Notes: generated from the sequence alone by a model not told the origin. DNA of 64,000 nucleotides from Streptomyces vietnamensis (GCF_000830005.1 NZ_CP010407.1:806001-870000); one strand, 5' to 3'. Counted from the first letter of the stretch, positions 41,937 through 51,187 are shown. Numbers and translations: made by a program.

Positions 41937-42471
41937 CGGCACCTCGTATGGACACGACGAATTCCCCTCCCGGGCGGTGGACCCGGGAGGCGTGGGGAGT
42001 TTCGGGAATGAATCGTGGAGCAGTGCGAGAGACTTCCGGTGCGGAGTCGCAACGGCCTTTATGAGGCCCGTACGGCACGACTCGAAGGCACCTTCGACCA
42101 CAGGGTCCGCTTCCCTGCCGGCGGACGGTCGAGTTTCACGGAAATCGCCGAGCAGCCCCCGTTGGATGATCAGCTTCCAGCGAGCAAGCTAGCAAGCCCC
42201 TCACGGCTTTGTCTAGACCAATCTGGAGTCGCCGATCATCCCTGATCAGCCATCCCTCGCCCCGATCAAGCGAACTGACGTCTCATCATCCGAACACTTC
42301 CCGAGATCCCTTGCCCCGCCGCCGGAGCGACTGGCAGGCTGACCCGGCCGACCACGGGGGCGGCGCCGAGTCGTGCGCACAGCACCTGCGGCATCCCTTT
42401 CCGCGGAATGGCACACCCTTCTCCCCAGCCATTCCCGGCCTTTTCAGCAGGCCGCGCGGAGGACGAATCCC
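41937..42471. promoter_or_regulatory. divergent intergenic region upstream of the 12-gene operon
   Basis: 535 bp between the condensation-domain gene and the PNPOx-fold gene. I see no convincing gene in it. It should contain the promoter of the whole minus-strand operon and that of the plus-strand gene. Local AT content rises between 42180 and 42300, and a dre-like motif lies there. Confidence 0.6.
42209..42220. promoter_or_regulatory. DasR-like (dre) motif between operon and PNPOx gene
   Basis: TTGTCTAGACCA differs at one position from the DasR core TGGTCTAGACCA, with the palindrome GTCTAGAC intact. It lies 273 bp from the condensation-domain start and 252 bp from the plus-strand gene. Its partner near the other end of the operon is at 27483. 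Binding is inferred. Confidence 0.4.
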
Positions 42472-43047
42472 ATGGGCAAGGTATACGAACAGATCGATTC
42501 CGACCTGCGTGCGTTCATCGAGAAACAGCCGATGTTCTTCGTGGCCACCGCACCGGCCGAGGGCGGCCGGGTCAACGTCTCCCCCAAGGGCTACTCCGAC
42601 ACCTTCGCCGTCCTCGACGAGCGCACCGTGGCCTACCTCGACCTCGACGGCAGCGGCATCGAGACGGTCGCCCATCTGCGCGAGAACGGCCGGATCACCG
42701 TGATGTTCTGCAGCTTCGACCGGCGCGCGCTGATCCTTCGGCTCTACGGCACCGGCCGCGTGGTCACCCCGCACGACGCCGAATTCCCGGACCTGCTCGC
42801 CCGGTTCGGCCCCCACCCCGGGGTGCGCTCGGTCATCGTCGTCGACTGCGAGCGGATCTCCGACTCCTGCGGCTGGGGCGTCCCCCGGATGTCCCTCGAC
42901 GAGGAGCGCAGCACGCTCGACCGCTGGGCCGTGCGGCAGGACGTCCAGAAGACGCGCGACTACCGGGCCAAGCACAACCGCACCAGCATCGACGGCATCC
43001 CCGGCCTCGCCGCGGGCGAGACCGACCCGGCGACGGTCCACTCCTGA
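42472..43047 (+). CDS. pyridoxamine 5'-phosphate oxidase-fold flavoprotein
   Basis: 191 aa from ATG 42472, GGAGGA 8 nt upstream. FVATAPAEGGRVNVSPKGY, VAYLDLDGSG, RITVMFCSFDRRALILRLYG and CGWGVPRM match the PNPOx-like split-barrel family that binds FMN, F420 or heme. Substrate not predictable. It is divergent from the large biosynthetic operon and convergent with a secreted-protein gene, with a 24-bp hairpin between. Confidence 0.88.
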   Translation: MGKVYEQIDSDLRAFIEKQPMFFVATAPAEGGRVNVSPKGYSDTFAVLDERTVAYLDLDGSGIETVAHLRENGRITVMFCSFDRRALILRLYGTGRVVTPHDAEFPDLLARFGPHPGVRSVIVVDCERISDSCGWGVPRMSLDEERSTLDRWAVRQDVQKTRDYRAKHNRTSIDGIPGLAAGETDPATVHS

Positions 43048-43061
43048 GCGGGGCCGGGTGG

Positions 43062-43112
43062 CGCCGCCGTACCTTGTGCCCGACGGGGCGTCGGGCACAA
43101 GGTACGGCGGCG
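43062..43112. terminator. perfect 24-bp inverted repeat, bidirectional terminator
   Basis: Arms at 43062-43085 and 43089-43112 are perfectly complementary with a GGG loop. It lies between two convergent stop codons (43047 and 43132). No T-tract, but stem stability is extreme. It could also cause antisense pausing. Confidence 0.85.
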
Positions 43113-43131
43113 GGAGCCGAACGAATACAGG

Positions 43132-43821
43132 TCAGGGCTTGCACTTGAGCGTGAACGTCATGGTGTCCGAGGCGTCGCCCGCCACCACGCTCGCAAACAC
43201 CTTCGGAGCGGGGGCGGTGGCCGCCGCGCGCGGGGCGGACTTCGCCACGAATGTCGTCTCGGTGGTGGGGGCCGTGAACTTCACCACGGGGTTGCTCGAC
43301 TTGGTGGAGGAACTCCACCTGACCGTTGTGTCCCCGGTTCCGGTCCCGGTGAGCGTGGCCTTGAACGTGACGCTCTGCGCCACGGAACAGTCGACGTCCA
43401 CGGCGGGCGTGGTCGACGCGCTCGTGATGTCCACATCCGAAATGTGGACGGGTGTGACGCGGGCCGGCTTGGTGCAGTTGACCGACTGCTGGTTCTTGTT
43501 CTTCTTTCCCCCGCCGAACTCCACGTGGTACGTACCCTTCTTGACGTCCTGTTCGGTGAACGCGCCCTGCTGGTCGACGGCGGTGTTGATGTTCTCCGCA
43601 CCTACAATCTTCACCTTCTGGTTCGGCGTGAACCCGGTGAGGATGATGTCGTACTCACTGGCGCTCGAGCCGTTCTCCAGCTTGCAGGCCGGAGCCAGCG
43701 GAGCCGCTGCCGGCGCGTCGGAGACCTGTTCGGCCGAGGCGGCGTGGGCCAGGGCCGGGGCCAGGGCCACCGAGGCGACCGCGAGGGGCGTGAGGAGTGT
43801 GTAGCGAAGGTGCCGGTTCAT
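43132..43821 (-). CDS. secreted protein of unknown function
   Basis: 229 aa from ATG 43821 with CAAGGAGGG upstream. Signal peptide MNRHLRYTLLTPLAVASVALAPALAHA, cleavage likely after AHA. The mature part is rich in Thr, Ser, Val and Lys, with four Cys (ACKLE, VNCTK, DCSVA, LKCKP at the very end), suggesting two disulfides. The two halves look like beta-sandwich domains (YDIILTGFTPNQKVKI, VTFKATLTGTGTGDTTV). I recognise no family. It is on the same strand as the peptide importer operon but separated from it by 327 bp with a hairpin. Confidence 0.82.
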   Translation of the reverse strand: MNRHLRYTLLTPLAVASVALAPALAHAASAEQVSDAPAAAPLAPACKLENGSSASEYDIILTGFTPNQKVKIVGAENINTAVDQQGAFTEQDVKKGTYHVEFGGGKKNKNQQSVNCTKPARVTPVHISDVDITSASTTPAVDVDCSVAQSVTFKATLTGTGTGDTTVRWSSSTKSSNPVVKFTAPTTETTFVAKSAPRAAATAPAPKVFASVVAGDASDTMTFTLKCKP

Positions 43822-44148
43822 GCGTTTCCCTCCTTGCCGGGAAAGCACTGCTGGTGAGGACGAACAAGGATCCCGGTGGAGTGCGGTCCGTAGTCGCGGC
43901 GCCCTGTGGCGAGCTGGCGGGGAGGGCGGAGAAGGCGACCAGGGCGCCCGGTCCACGCCGCGCCCGTTCCACCCGCGCGACGGGCTCTTTCCTGGTTCGC
44001 TCTGTGCCATGGATGTGTCCTTCCTTCAGGCTAGCGCCGAGGGAGGGAGGAAGCACGCCGAACCGGCCACGGAGGGCCGCCGCAGGCCGTGACCGTCCCC
44101 TCTCGGGACGGCCACGGCGGACGAAACTCCTACGACGGTCGAGAGGGG
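43822..44148. other. intergenic region, 327 bp
   Basis: No gene is apparent. It carries the 3' end signals of the importer operon (hairpin at its right end) and the promoter of the secreted-protein gene. Codon use of short reading frames here is unconvincing. Confidence 0.5.
44093..44148 (-). terminator. hairpin downstream of substrate-binding protein gene
   Basis: Two overlapping foldings: CCGTCCC (44093-44099) with GGGACGG (44105-44111), and CCCCTCTCG (44097-44105) with CGAGAGGGG (44140-44148). The second arm abuts the stop codon of the solute-binding gene on the minus strand. Likely end of the importer operon transcript. Confidence 0.5.
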
Positions 44149-45804
44149 CTACTTGCCCGTTCCTCCCAGGTGCGCCGCCCACGGGTAGTAGACGTAGTCG
44201 AACGCCGCCGGCGCGCCGGTGATCCTGTTGCCGAGCCACACGTCGTTCGTCAGCTGGATGCCGGAGAACATCGGGGTCGTCTCGTCGTGCAGCTTCTTCT
44301 CCATCCGCACGACCAGCCCGGCGCGGGTCTTGTCGTCCTTCTCGGCGACCGCCTTCGCGTAGAGGTCGTCGATGCCGCTGTAGCCCGACTGGTTGAAGGA
44401 GCCGCCGGACACCGCGGTGATGCCCAGCCAGTCGAGCGGGTTGGGGATGTTCGGCCAGAACTGCGTGTACAGCAGGTCGGTGTCGCCGCGCGTCGCCGGG
44501 TCGTACAGGTAGTTCGAGTAGCCGGTCGCGGGGACGACGTTCAGCTTGAAGTTCAGGCCGATCCTGTCGGCCGCGTCCTTGATTCCGACGCCGAGCTGCT
44601 GCGTCTCCGCCTGCTGCGGAACGACGAGGCTGATCTGCTTCGCCTTCACGTCGGCCGGAACGCCGGCGAGCAGCTTCTTCGCCTCCTCGAGCTTCGGGGT
44701 GCCGTCGGTCCTGACCGAGTCGGCGTACGTGGTCAGCTCGTCCTTCGCGAAGCCGTAGACGGCCGGGACGGTCTGCAGCGAGGCGGGGGTGCCCTCACCG
44801 CCGTAGACCTGCTTGCCGATGCCCTTCCAGTCGATGGCCGTCTGGAGCGCCTTGCGCACGTCGGCGTTGCCCATCGCGCCCTTCGTGTTCGCGACGACGA
44901 GCGTGACGGCGAGCGGCGCGGGACCCGAGTGGAGCTTGCCCGCCGGGGATGCCTTCAGCTGCGCCAGCGCGGCCGTCGGCGGCTGGTACGTTCCGTCGAT
45001 CTGGCCGGAGAGCAGGCCGGAGGTGATCGCGGAGTCGTCGGTCAGGAAGGTGAAGTCGATGTTCTTCACCTTCAGCGGCAGCTCCTTGTTCCAGTAGCCG
45101 TCGTAGCGGCTCGCGCTGATCGACTGACCCCGCGTCCACTTGGCGAACTTGTAGGGGCCGGTGCACATGACGCCGACGTCGGGCGTGCCGACCTTCTTGC
45201 CGTGCTGCTCGTAGAACTTCTTCTGGACGACGACACCGGCGTAGCTCGCCAGTTCGTCGTTGAAGAGGTGGTCGGGCTGCTTGAGCCTGACGGTCACCTC
45301 CGCGGCGCCCGTCTTCGCGATCGAGGCGACGTTCCGGTACAGGTAGCCGTAGAAGCCCGTCCTGTCCGTCAGGTTGTGGTTCATGCTCCACACGACGTCG
45401 TCGGCGGTCATCGGCGAGCCGTCCCAGAAGGTGACGCCGTCGCGGAGCTCGTAGACCCAGGTCTTCGGGTCGGGGTTCGTGTACGAGGTCGCCAGATTGG
45501 GCTTGATCCTGAAGTCGGGCGTCTGGACGAACAGGGTCTCGCACATGTTCGAGTTGATCATGTTCGGCGTGTAGTCGGCCGCGTGGAAGGGGTCGACGGT
45601 CTGCGGCTCGCCCTGGAAGACGTTCCAGGTGATCTTGTCCACCGAGCCCTTGCCCTGCGGCGTGAAGGTGGTCAGCGCGTCGGAGGACTCGGTGCCCCCG
45701 GTGCCGGTGGTGCCGCCTCCTCCGGAGCAGCCGGACAGTACGAGGGCGCTGGTGACGACGACGGCGAGTGCGACTGTCCGTCTGCGCGGGCGGGGTGCGT
45801 TCAT
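44149..45804 (-). CDS. peptide/oligopeptide ABC transporter substrate-binding lipoprotein
   Basis: 551 aa from ATG 45804. Lipobox LVLSGC (Cys near residue 26) after a signal peptide, then a Gly/Thr linker. SBP_bac_5 signatures: NVFQGEPQTVDPFHAADY, NLATSYTNPDPKTWVYELRDGVTFWDGSPMTADDVVW (split) and NADVRKALQTAIDW. Family members bind peptides, nickel or similar solutes outside the cell. Last gene of the operon 52278->44149, with its own permeases and ATPases upstream. The neighbouring C45 and amidohydrolase genes suggest an amide- or peptide-like ligand. Confidence 0.93.
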   Translation of the reverse strand: MNAPRPRRRTVALAVVVTSALVLSGCSGGGGTTGTGGTESSDALTTFTPQGKGSVDKITWNVFQGEPQTVDPFHAADYTPNMINSNMCETLFVQTPDFRIKPNLATSYTNPDPKTWVYELRDGVTFWDGSPMTADDVVWSMNHNLTDRTGFYGYLYRNVASIAKTGAAEVTVRLKQPDHLFNDELASYAGVVVQKKFYEQHGKKVGTPDVGVMCTGPYKFAKWTRGQSISASRYDGYWNKELPLKVKNIDFTFLTDDSAITSGLLSGQIDGTYQPPTAALAQLKASPAGKLHSGPAPLAVTLVVANTKGAMGNADVRKALQTAIDWKGIGKQVYGGEGTPASLQTVPAVYGFAKDELTTYADSVRTDGTPKLEEAKKLLAGVPADVKAKQISLVVPQQAETQQLGVGIKDAADRIGLNFKLNVVPATGYSNYLYDPATRGDTDLLYTQFWPNIPNPLDWLGITAVSGGSFNQSGYSGIDDLYAKAVAEKDDKTRAGLVVRMEKKLHDETTPMFSGIQLTNDVWLGNRITGAPAAFDYVYYPWAAHLGGTGK

Positions 45805-45818
45805 GGCGCGACTCCTGG

Positions 45819-46625
45819 TCAGTGTCGGGCGGTGAGGGTTTCGGGGTCCCATCCGGTGCGCGGGACGCTGTCGCGCAGCAGGCGGGTGTAGGGGTGCGAG
45901 GGGTTGTCGAGCACGTCGGCGGTGGGCCCTTGCTCGACGACGGCGCCATGACGCATGACGATCGTGTCGTCGGTGACCTGGCGGATGACGGCGAGATCGT
46001 GGCTGATGAACAGGTAGCTCACGCCACGCTCGCGCCGGATGTCCGAGAGCAGATTGAGGATCTGCGCCTGGATCGAGACGTCCAGGGCGGACACGGCCTC
46101 GTCGAGGATGAGGACGTCCGGATCCGCGGCGAGCGCGCGGGCGATGGCGACGCGCTGGCGCTGCCCTCCGGACAGTGCCCTCGGCAGTGCCGCGAGCTGC
46201 CGGTCGTCGAGTCCGACGAGCCCGGCGAGTTCGCTCACCCGCTTCCTGGTCTCCTCGCGGCCGAGCCGGGCGTGCACGCCGACGACTTCCGCGAGGCAGT
46301 CGCCGACGCGCTGGCGGCGGTCGAGCGAGGTGTACGGATCCTGGAAGACGATCTGGACGTCCCGGCCCCGCCGGCGGCGGCTGCGGGCGGAACGCGCCGG
46401 CCGGGTGCGGTCCTCGCCCCGGACCGTGATGCGGCCGCCGGAGGGACGCTCGAGGCCGATGATCATCCGGGCCGTGGTCGTCTTGCCGGAGCCTGACTCG
46501 CCGACGATGCCGAGGGACCCGCCCGGGGCCAGGGAGAAGCTCACGTCGGCGACCGCGGTCGCCCGGGCACGCCCCTGACCGAACGTCTTGGTCAGGTGCT
46601 CGACCACGAGCAGGGGTTCGGTCAT
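45819..46625 (-). CDS. oligopeptide ABC transporter ATP-binding protein (OppF-like)
   Basis: 268 aa from ATG 46625, overlapping the OppD-like stop (ATGA). Walker A GESGSGKTT, Q-loop IVFQDPYTSLD, signature LSGGQRQRVAIARAL, Walker B LILDEAVSALD, then FISHDLAVI. C-terminal extension NPSHPYTRLL is typical of OppF/DppF. Pairs with the next ATPase to power uptake through the two permeases. The usual OppF Cys cluster is absent. Confidence 0.93.
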   Translation of the reverse strand: MTEPLLVVEHLTKTFGQGRARATAVADVSFSLAPGGSLGIVGESGSGKTTTARMIIGLERPSGGRITVRGEDRTRPARSARSRRRRGRDVQIVFQDPYTSLDRRQRVGDCLAEVVGVHARLGREETRKRVSELAGLVGLDDRQLAALPRALSGGQRQRVAIARALAADPDVLILDEAVSALDVSIQAQILNLLSDIRRERGVSYLFISHDLAVIRQVTDDTIVMRHGAVVEQGPTADVLDNPSHPYTRLLRDSVPRTGWDPETLTARH

Positions 46626-47644
46626 CGCTGGACCTCCTCGTTCGAAGCGGTGACGGCGGGCGCCGGCGGCGTCATCCGGCCGTGCAGCCCGGGCATCCGG
46701 ACGCACCGGGTCCGTCCCTCGCCGATCTGCAGCAGGGGCGGCACCCCCGCCGTGCACTCTTCCTCGGCGAAGCGGCAGCGCGGGGCGAACGCGCAGCCGT
46801 CCGGCGCCTCGTACGCGGTGGTGGGGTGACCGGCGATGGCGGGCAGCCGCTCGACGCGCCGGTCGATCTCGGGGCGCGCCTGCACCAGTGCGGCGGTGTA
46901 GGGGTGGAGCGGGTCCTCGTGCAGTCGCCTCGACGTCTGACGCTCCATCACCTGGCCCGCGTACAGGACGATCGTCTCGTCGCACACGGCGCCGGCGAGC
47001 TCCAGGTCGTGCGTGATGAAGAGCATCGCCATGCCGTACTCGCGCTGCATGCGCCGCAGGATCGCCATCACCTCCGCCTGGGTGGTGACGTCGAGCGCGG
47101 TCGTCGGCTCGTCCGCGAGGATGAGCCGGGGGCGTGCGGCGACCGCGGCGGCGATCATGACGCGCTGCAGGAGACCGCCGGAGAGCTCGTGCGGATACTG
47201 CCGCAGCCGGCGCTCCGGGTCCGGGATCCCGACCTCGGCGAGCAGTTCCTGCGCGCGCTTGCGGGCGGCGGCCTTCGGCATCCTGTCGTTGACGCGCATC
47301 GCCTCGGTGAGGAAGTCGCCGATCGTGCGGACGGGGTTGGTGTGGGCCCGGGCGTCCTGGAAGATCATCGCGACGTCCTCGGCCCGGTAGGACCGCAGGG
47401 CCTCGGCGCGCAGGTCGAACACGTCGGCGCCGTCGAAGCGGACACCGCCCCGTACGTCGGCGCCGTCGGGGAGCAGGCGCGCGAGGGTGCGCACCGTCAT
47501 CGACTTGCCGGAGCCGGACTCGCCGACCAGGCCGAGCGTGCTGCCGCGGTCGAGCGAGAACGAGACGTCGCGCAGCACGGTGCGCGGCTCGCCCGCGACC
47601 GGCAACCGGACCGTCAGGCCCTCGACTTCGAGAAGTGCGTTCAC
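46622..47644 (-). CDS. oligopeptide ABC transporter ATP-binding protein (OppD-like)
   Basis: 340 aa from GTG 47644, overlapping the permease stop (GTGA). Walker A GESGSGKSM, MIFQDARAHTNPVRTIG, signature LSGGLLQRVMIA, Walker B LILADEPTTALD. The C-terminal oligopeptide domain has CAFAPRCRFAEEECTAGVPPL and CVRMPG, the Cys-rich motif that in OppD/DppD relatives can bind an Fe-S cluster. Functions with the OppF-like partner. Confidence 0.93.
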   Translation of the reverse strand: MNALLEVEGLTVRLPVAGEPRTVLRDVSFSLDRGSTLGLVGESGSGKSMTVRTLARLLPDGADVRGGVRFDGADVFDLRAEALRSYRAEDVAMIFQDARAHTNPVRTIGDFLTEAMRVNDRMPKAAARKRAQELLAEVGIPDPERRLRQYPHELSGGLLQRVMIAAAVAARPRLILADEPTTALDVTTQAEVMAILRRMQREYGMAMLFITHDLELAGAVCDETIVLYAGQVMERQTSRRLHEDPLHPYTAALVQARPEIDRRVERLPAIAGHPTTAYEAPDGCAFAPRCRFAEEECTAGVPPLLQIGEGRTRCVRMPGLHGRMTPPAPAVTASNEEVQR

Positions 47645-48513
47645 GAGCGTGCCTCCCAGCGCTCCGTGAGCCGGTCGCCGAGCACGTTGACGGCTCCGAC
47701 CGTGAGGACGACGAGCGCGCCGGCGTACAGCGCTTCCTGCGGGTGCTGCTGGAGCACCCCGGCCATGCCGGTGCCGACCATCGCGCCCCAGTCCGAGGTC
47801 GGCGGCTGCACCCCGAGGCCGATGAAGGAGAGACCGGCGAGGTCCATGAGCGCGAACCCGAAGGCGAGGGTGGCGTTGGCGACGATCAGCCCGCTCACGT
47901 TGGGCAGGATGTGCCCGAGCGCGATCCGCAGCCCGTGCACGCCCTGGACCCGCAGCGCCGCGATGTAGGGCAGGTTCCGCTCCCGCAGCGCCGCGCTGCG
48001 CACGATCCGTGCGATGTACGGGACGTAGGCGACGGACAGCGCCACGACGGCGGCCGGCAGACCGGAGCCGAACAGGGCGGTCGCGAGGATGGCGAGGAGC
48101 AGACCGGGGAAGGCGAACACGGCGTCGACGACGCGCACCACCATCTGGTCGAACCAGCCGCCGAACCACACGGCCGCGAGCGCGAGGACCGTCCCGAGGA
48201 GCGTCGAGAGCGTCACGACGAGGAACGGTCCGATCAGCGCGGTGCGCGAGCCGGTGACGAGCCGGGAGAGCAGATCGCGTCCGCTCGCGTCGGTGCCCAG
48301 CAGATGCGCACCGCTCGAACCCTGGTACGCGCCGGAGAGGTCGACGGCGTTCGGGGCCTGGGGCGAGACGACCGGCGCGAGCAGGGCGCAGACGGCGACG
48401 AGCCCGAGGAGCCCGAGCGCGACCCAGCCGGACAGGCCGATGCCCCGGGTGCCGCGTGCGCGCCGGCCGGCCTTGCGGGCTCCGATGCGGCGAACCGCCG
48501 CTGTTGCGCTCAT
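47641..48513 (-). CDS. oligopeptide ABC transporter permease (OppC-like)
   Basis: 290 aa from ATG 48513, overlapping the OppB-like stop (ATGA). N-terminal helix WVALGLLGLVAVCALLAPVV, then the periplasmic LLGTDASGRDLLSRLVTGSR segment typical of OppC/DppC. The EAA loop region reads YIAALRVQGVHGLRIALGHILPN. Five to six membrane helices. Core transport subunit. Confidence 0.93.
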   Translation of the reverse strand: MSATAAVRRIGARKAGRRARGTRGIGLSGWVALGLLGLVAVCALLAPVVSPQAPNAVDLSGAYQGSSGAHLLGTDASGRDLLSRLVTGSRTALIGPFLVVTLSTLLGTVLALAAVWFGGWFDQMVVRVVDAVFAFPGLLLAILATALFGSGLPAAVVALSVAYVPYIARIVRSAALRERNLPYIAALRVQGVHGLRIALGHILPNVSGLIVANATLAFGFALMDLAGLSFIGLGVQPPTSDWGAMVGTGMAGVLQQHPQEALYAGALVVLTVGAVNVLGDRLTERWEARS

Positions 48514-49544
48514 GAGTCCTTCTTCCCGATCGACACGCGCGGGTCGAGCAGTGTGTAGGCGATGTCGATGAGGGTGTTCAGCACGATGAAGGCGGTGACG
48601 TACACCAGGCAGATCGCCTGGACGACGGGGAAGTCCTTCTGCTGGACCGATCCGACGAGGAACTGGCCGAGTCCGCCGAGCTGGAAGACCTGTTCCACGA
48701 CGACGCTTCCGGCGATCAGGCCCGCGATCGTGAGCCCGGCGACGGTGAGCACCGGCATCGCGGCGTTGCGCATCACGTGCCGGCGCACGACGGTCCGGCG
48801 GGGCAGGCCGCGGCTGATCGCCGTCTGCACGTGATCGGCGGAAAGCTCCGCACGGACCGCGGTCTGGGCGAGGCGTGCGACGAACGCGACGGACGCGAGC
48901 GCGAGGGCGAGCGACGGGAGAACCAGGTGGTGGATCCGGTCGAATCCGCCGCTGCCGGCGCCGAACACCGGGAACCACTCCAGCTGGACGGCGAAGACGA
49001 CGATCAGCACGACCGCGCCGACGAAGGTGGGCACCGCCATGACGCCCGTCGCGCCGGCCATGGCCGACCGGGACAGCCGGCCGGGCTTGAGGCCGGCGAG
49101 CGTGCCGATGAGCAGACCGAGTACGAGGACGATCGCCGCGGCCATGACGACGAGCAGCGTGGTCACCGAGGTGCGGCTGCCGACCAGCGAGGACACCGGC
49201 TGGTTGTAGATGATCGAGGTGCCGAGGTCGCCGTGCAGCACGCCGCCCAGCCACCTCAGGTACTGCTGCCCGACGGAGTCGTCGAGGTGGTACTCGGTCT
49301 TGATCGAGGCGATGGCCTCGGGGCTCATCGTGCGACCGTGCGTGAGATAGGTGAGGGGGCTGCCCGGTGCGGCGTAGAGCGCTCCGAAGACGACCAGGCT
49401 CGCGATGAGCAGGGTCGCCACCAGCCCCGCGACGCGCACGGCGACGAACCGCACGATCGCCCCGACGGGCCGCTTCTTCGGCTTCGTCTCCCCCGGCTCC
49501 GTCTCCTCCGACGGCACGGGCGCCGTCATGATCACGTCGCTCAT
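48510..49544 (-). CDS. oligopeptide ABC transporter permease (OppB-like)
   Basis: 344 aa from ATG 49544, overlapping the amidohydrolase stop (ATGA). The N-terminus is a Glu/Pro/Lys tail (about 30 residues), then helix VRVAGLVATLLIASLVVFGALY and GSPLTYL. The B-type permease segments are TISRGLPRR-like (QTAISRGLPRRTVVRRHVMRN, split at the Gly) and VEQVFQLGGLGQFLV. Core membrane subunit of the importer. Confidence 0.92.
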   Translation of the reverse strand: MSDVIMTAPVPSEETEPGETKPKKRPVGAIVRFVAVRVAGLVATLLIASLVVFGALYAAPGSPLTYLTHGRTMSPEAIASIKTEYHLDDSVGQQYLRWLGGVLHGDLGTSIIYNQPVSSLVGSRTSVTTLLVVMAAAIVLVLGLLIGTLAGLKPGRLSRSAMAGATGVMAVPTFVGAVVLIVVFAVQLEWFPVFGAGSGGFDRIHHLVLPSLALALASVAFVARLAQTAVRAELSADHVQTAISRGLPRRTVVRRHVMRNAAMPVLTVAGLTIAGLIAGSVVVEQVFQLGGLGQFLVGSVQQKDFPVVQAICLVYVTAFIVLNTLIDIAYTLLDPRVSIGKKDS

Positions 49545-51187
49545 CGGTTCGCCTCCGGCTGTGCGTGATGGACGACGCGGCCGCCCACGACCGTCCGCAG
49601 CACGCGCGTGTCGAGCAGTTCCTCGAGCGGCCGGGCGAAGATGTCCCGGTCGAGCACGATGAAGTCGGCGTAGAGCCCTTCGGCGATCCGTCCGTGCAGG
49701 TGCTCGGAGCGGCTGGCCCAGGCGGCGTCGCGCGTGGCGTGCACGACGGCGTCCGCCAGCGGCAGGGCGTAGTGCGCGAGGTTGGCGGGCAGCGACGGGT
49801 CGAGGGCCGAGCGCCGGGTCGCCGCGATGAACATGTTGGGCAGCGGGGCGTGCGGCGAGGCCGGCGAGTCGGTGCCGAGTACGAGGGTGGCTCCGGCGTC
49901 GGTCATCTCGGGCCACGGGAAGCCCCGGTCGACCCGCTCGTCGCCGAGCACGCGTCGCCAGTTGTCCTGTAGGGCGGGATCGGCGTGCACGGGCTGCATG
50001 CTCGCCGTGATGCCGAGGGCCGCCAGGCGGTCGATGTCCGCGGCGTCGACGACTTCGAGGTGCTCGATGCGGTGGCGGCGCTCCTTGGGGCCGTTGACCG
50101 TGACGGCGTGCTCGACGGCGCCGATCGCGACGCGGGTCGCCTCGTCGCCGATGGCGTGCATGGCCACCTGCAGGCCGGCCGCGTCCGCCGCGGCCACCAC
50201 GGGGGCGAGTTCGGCGAGGCTCCAGATCGGGTCGGCGTTCGTGCCGTCCGCGTAGGGCTTGCCGAGGGACGCGGTGCACCCGTCGACGGTGCCGTCGACC
50301 ATGACCTTGATGCCGGTCACGCGCAGGAACGGGGTCGAGTGGTGCGCGGCGAGTTCGACGACGCGCTCCACCTGGGCGAGGTTCTTCGCCTCGTCGCCGG
50401 TGGGCTGGACCCGCCAGAACGCGCCGATGCGGGTGGTGAGGGCTCCCGCCGCGTCGGCGCGGCGCATCGCCGCGTAGTCGTCCTCGCCCAGCGCCATGTC
50501 GGTCGAGCCGACGATCCCGGACTCGGCGTACGCCGCGAGGGCGACCGCGAGGGCCTCGTCGCGGTCGGCGTCGGTGGTGAAGCCGTCGAGCACCGGCCAC
50601 ACGAGGTGGTGCATGGCGGTCTCGTCGACCAGGCCGGTGGCCGCGCCCCGCTCGTCGCGGTGGACGGTGCCGCCGGGCGGCGAGGCGGTGGCGTCGTCGA
50701 TGCCGACCTCGTCGAGTGCCGCCGTGTTCAGCCAGATCGAGTGGAAGTCGTAGGCCTGCGCGTAGACGGGCCGGTCGGCGACGACGGCGTCGAGCATGCC
50801 GCGGTCGGGGGCGCCGCCCGGGATGTCGCCGTGTTTCCATCCGGTGGCGAGCACGCGGGGTGCGTCCGGGTTCTCGCGCGCCCACTCGCCGATGCGGCGC
50901 TGGATCTCCTCCACCGAGTCGGCGGCCCAGAGGTCGACCCGGGCCGCGGCCTCGCCGGTGCCGATCACGTGGGCGTGGCCGTCGACGAATCCGGGCAGGA
51001 CGGTCGCGCCGTCGAGGTCGTGGACCTGGGCTTCCGCTCCGGCCACCCGGGCCGCGGTGGCCTCGTCGCCGACGTAGGCGAGCCGGTCGCCCACCACCAC
51101 GAGGGACTCGGCCCAGGTGCGCCGGTCGGAGGTGAAGACGCGGGCGTTGCGGTAGAGGTGGGCGGGCTTGGTCACGTCGTTGTCCAT
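49541..51187 (-). CDS. metal-dependent amidohydrolase, YtcJ-like
   Basis: 548 aa from ATG 51187. Amidohydrolase_3 features: LDGATVLPGFVDGHAHV (first metal His pair), VAMHAIGDEATR, RHRIEHLEVVDAADIDRL, and LGTDSPASPHAPL. The family hydrolyses amides or related C-N bonds using zinc or similar metals. It sits between the C45 gene and the importer, in the operon repressed by the LacI protein divergent at 52403. Probable catabolic enzyme for an imported amide; substrate unknown. Confidence 0.92.
   Translation of the reverse strand: MDNDVTKPAHLYRNARVFTSDRRTWAESLVVVGDRLAYVGDEATAARVAGAEAQVHDLDGATVLPGFVDGHAHVIGTGEAAARVDLWAADSVEEIQRRIGEWARENPDAPRVLATGWKHGDIPGGAPDRGMLDAVVADRPVYAQAYDFHSIWLNTAALDEVGIDDATASPPGGTVHRDERGAATGLVDETAMHHLVWPVLDGFTTDADRDEALAVALAAYAESGIVGSTDMALGEDDYAAMRRADAAGALTTRIGAFWRVQPTGDEAKNLAQVERVVELAAHHSTPFLRVTGIKVMVDGTVDGCTASLGKPYADGTNADPIWSLAELAPVVAAADAAGLQVAMHAIGDEATRVAIGAVEHAVTVNGPKERRHRIEHLEVVDAADIDRLAALGITASMQPVHADPALQDNWRRVLGDERVDRGFPWPEMTDAGATLVLGTDSPASPHAPLPNMFIAATRRSALDPSLPANLAHYALPLADAVVHATRDAAWASRSEHLHGRIAEGLYADFIVLDRDIFARPLEELLDTRVLRTVVGGRVVHHAQPEANR

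Noticed and set aside
42015..42245. Small open frames in the gap before the PNPOx-fold gene
   Set aside because: No ribosome site, poor codon bias and no conserved features.
43058..43804. Plus-strand open frame over the secreted-protein gene
   Set aside because: Begins inside the 24-bp terminator palindrome and is antisense to a gene with a clear signal peptide and ribosome site.
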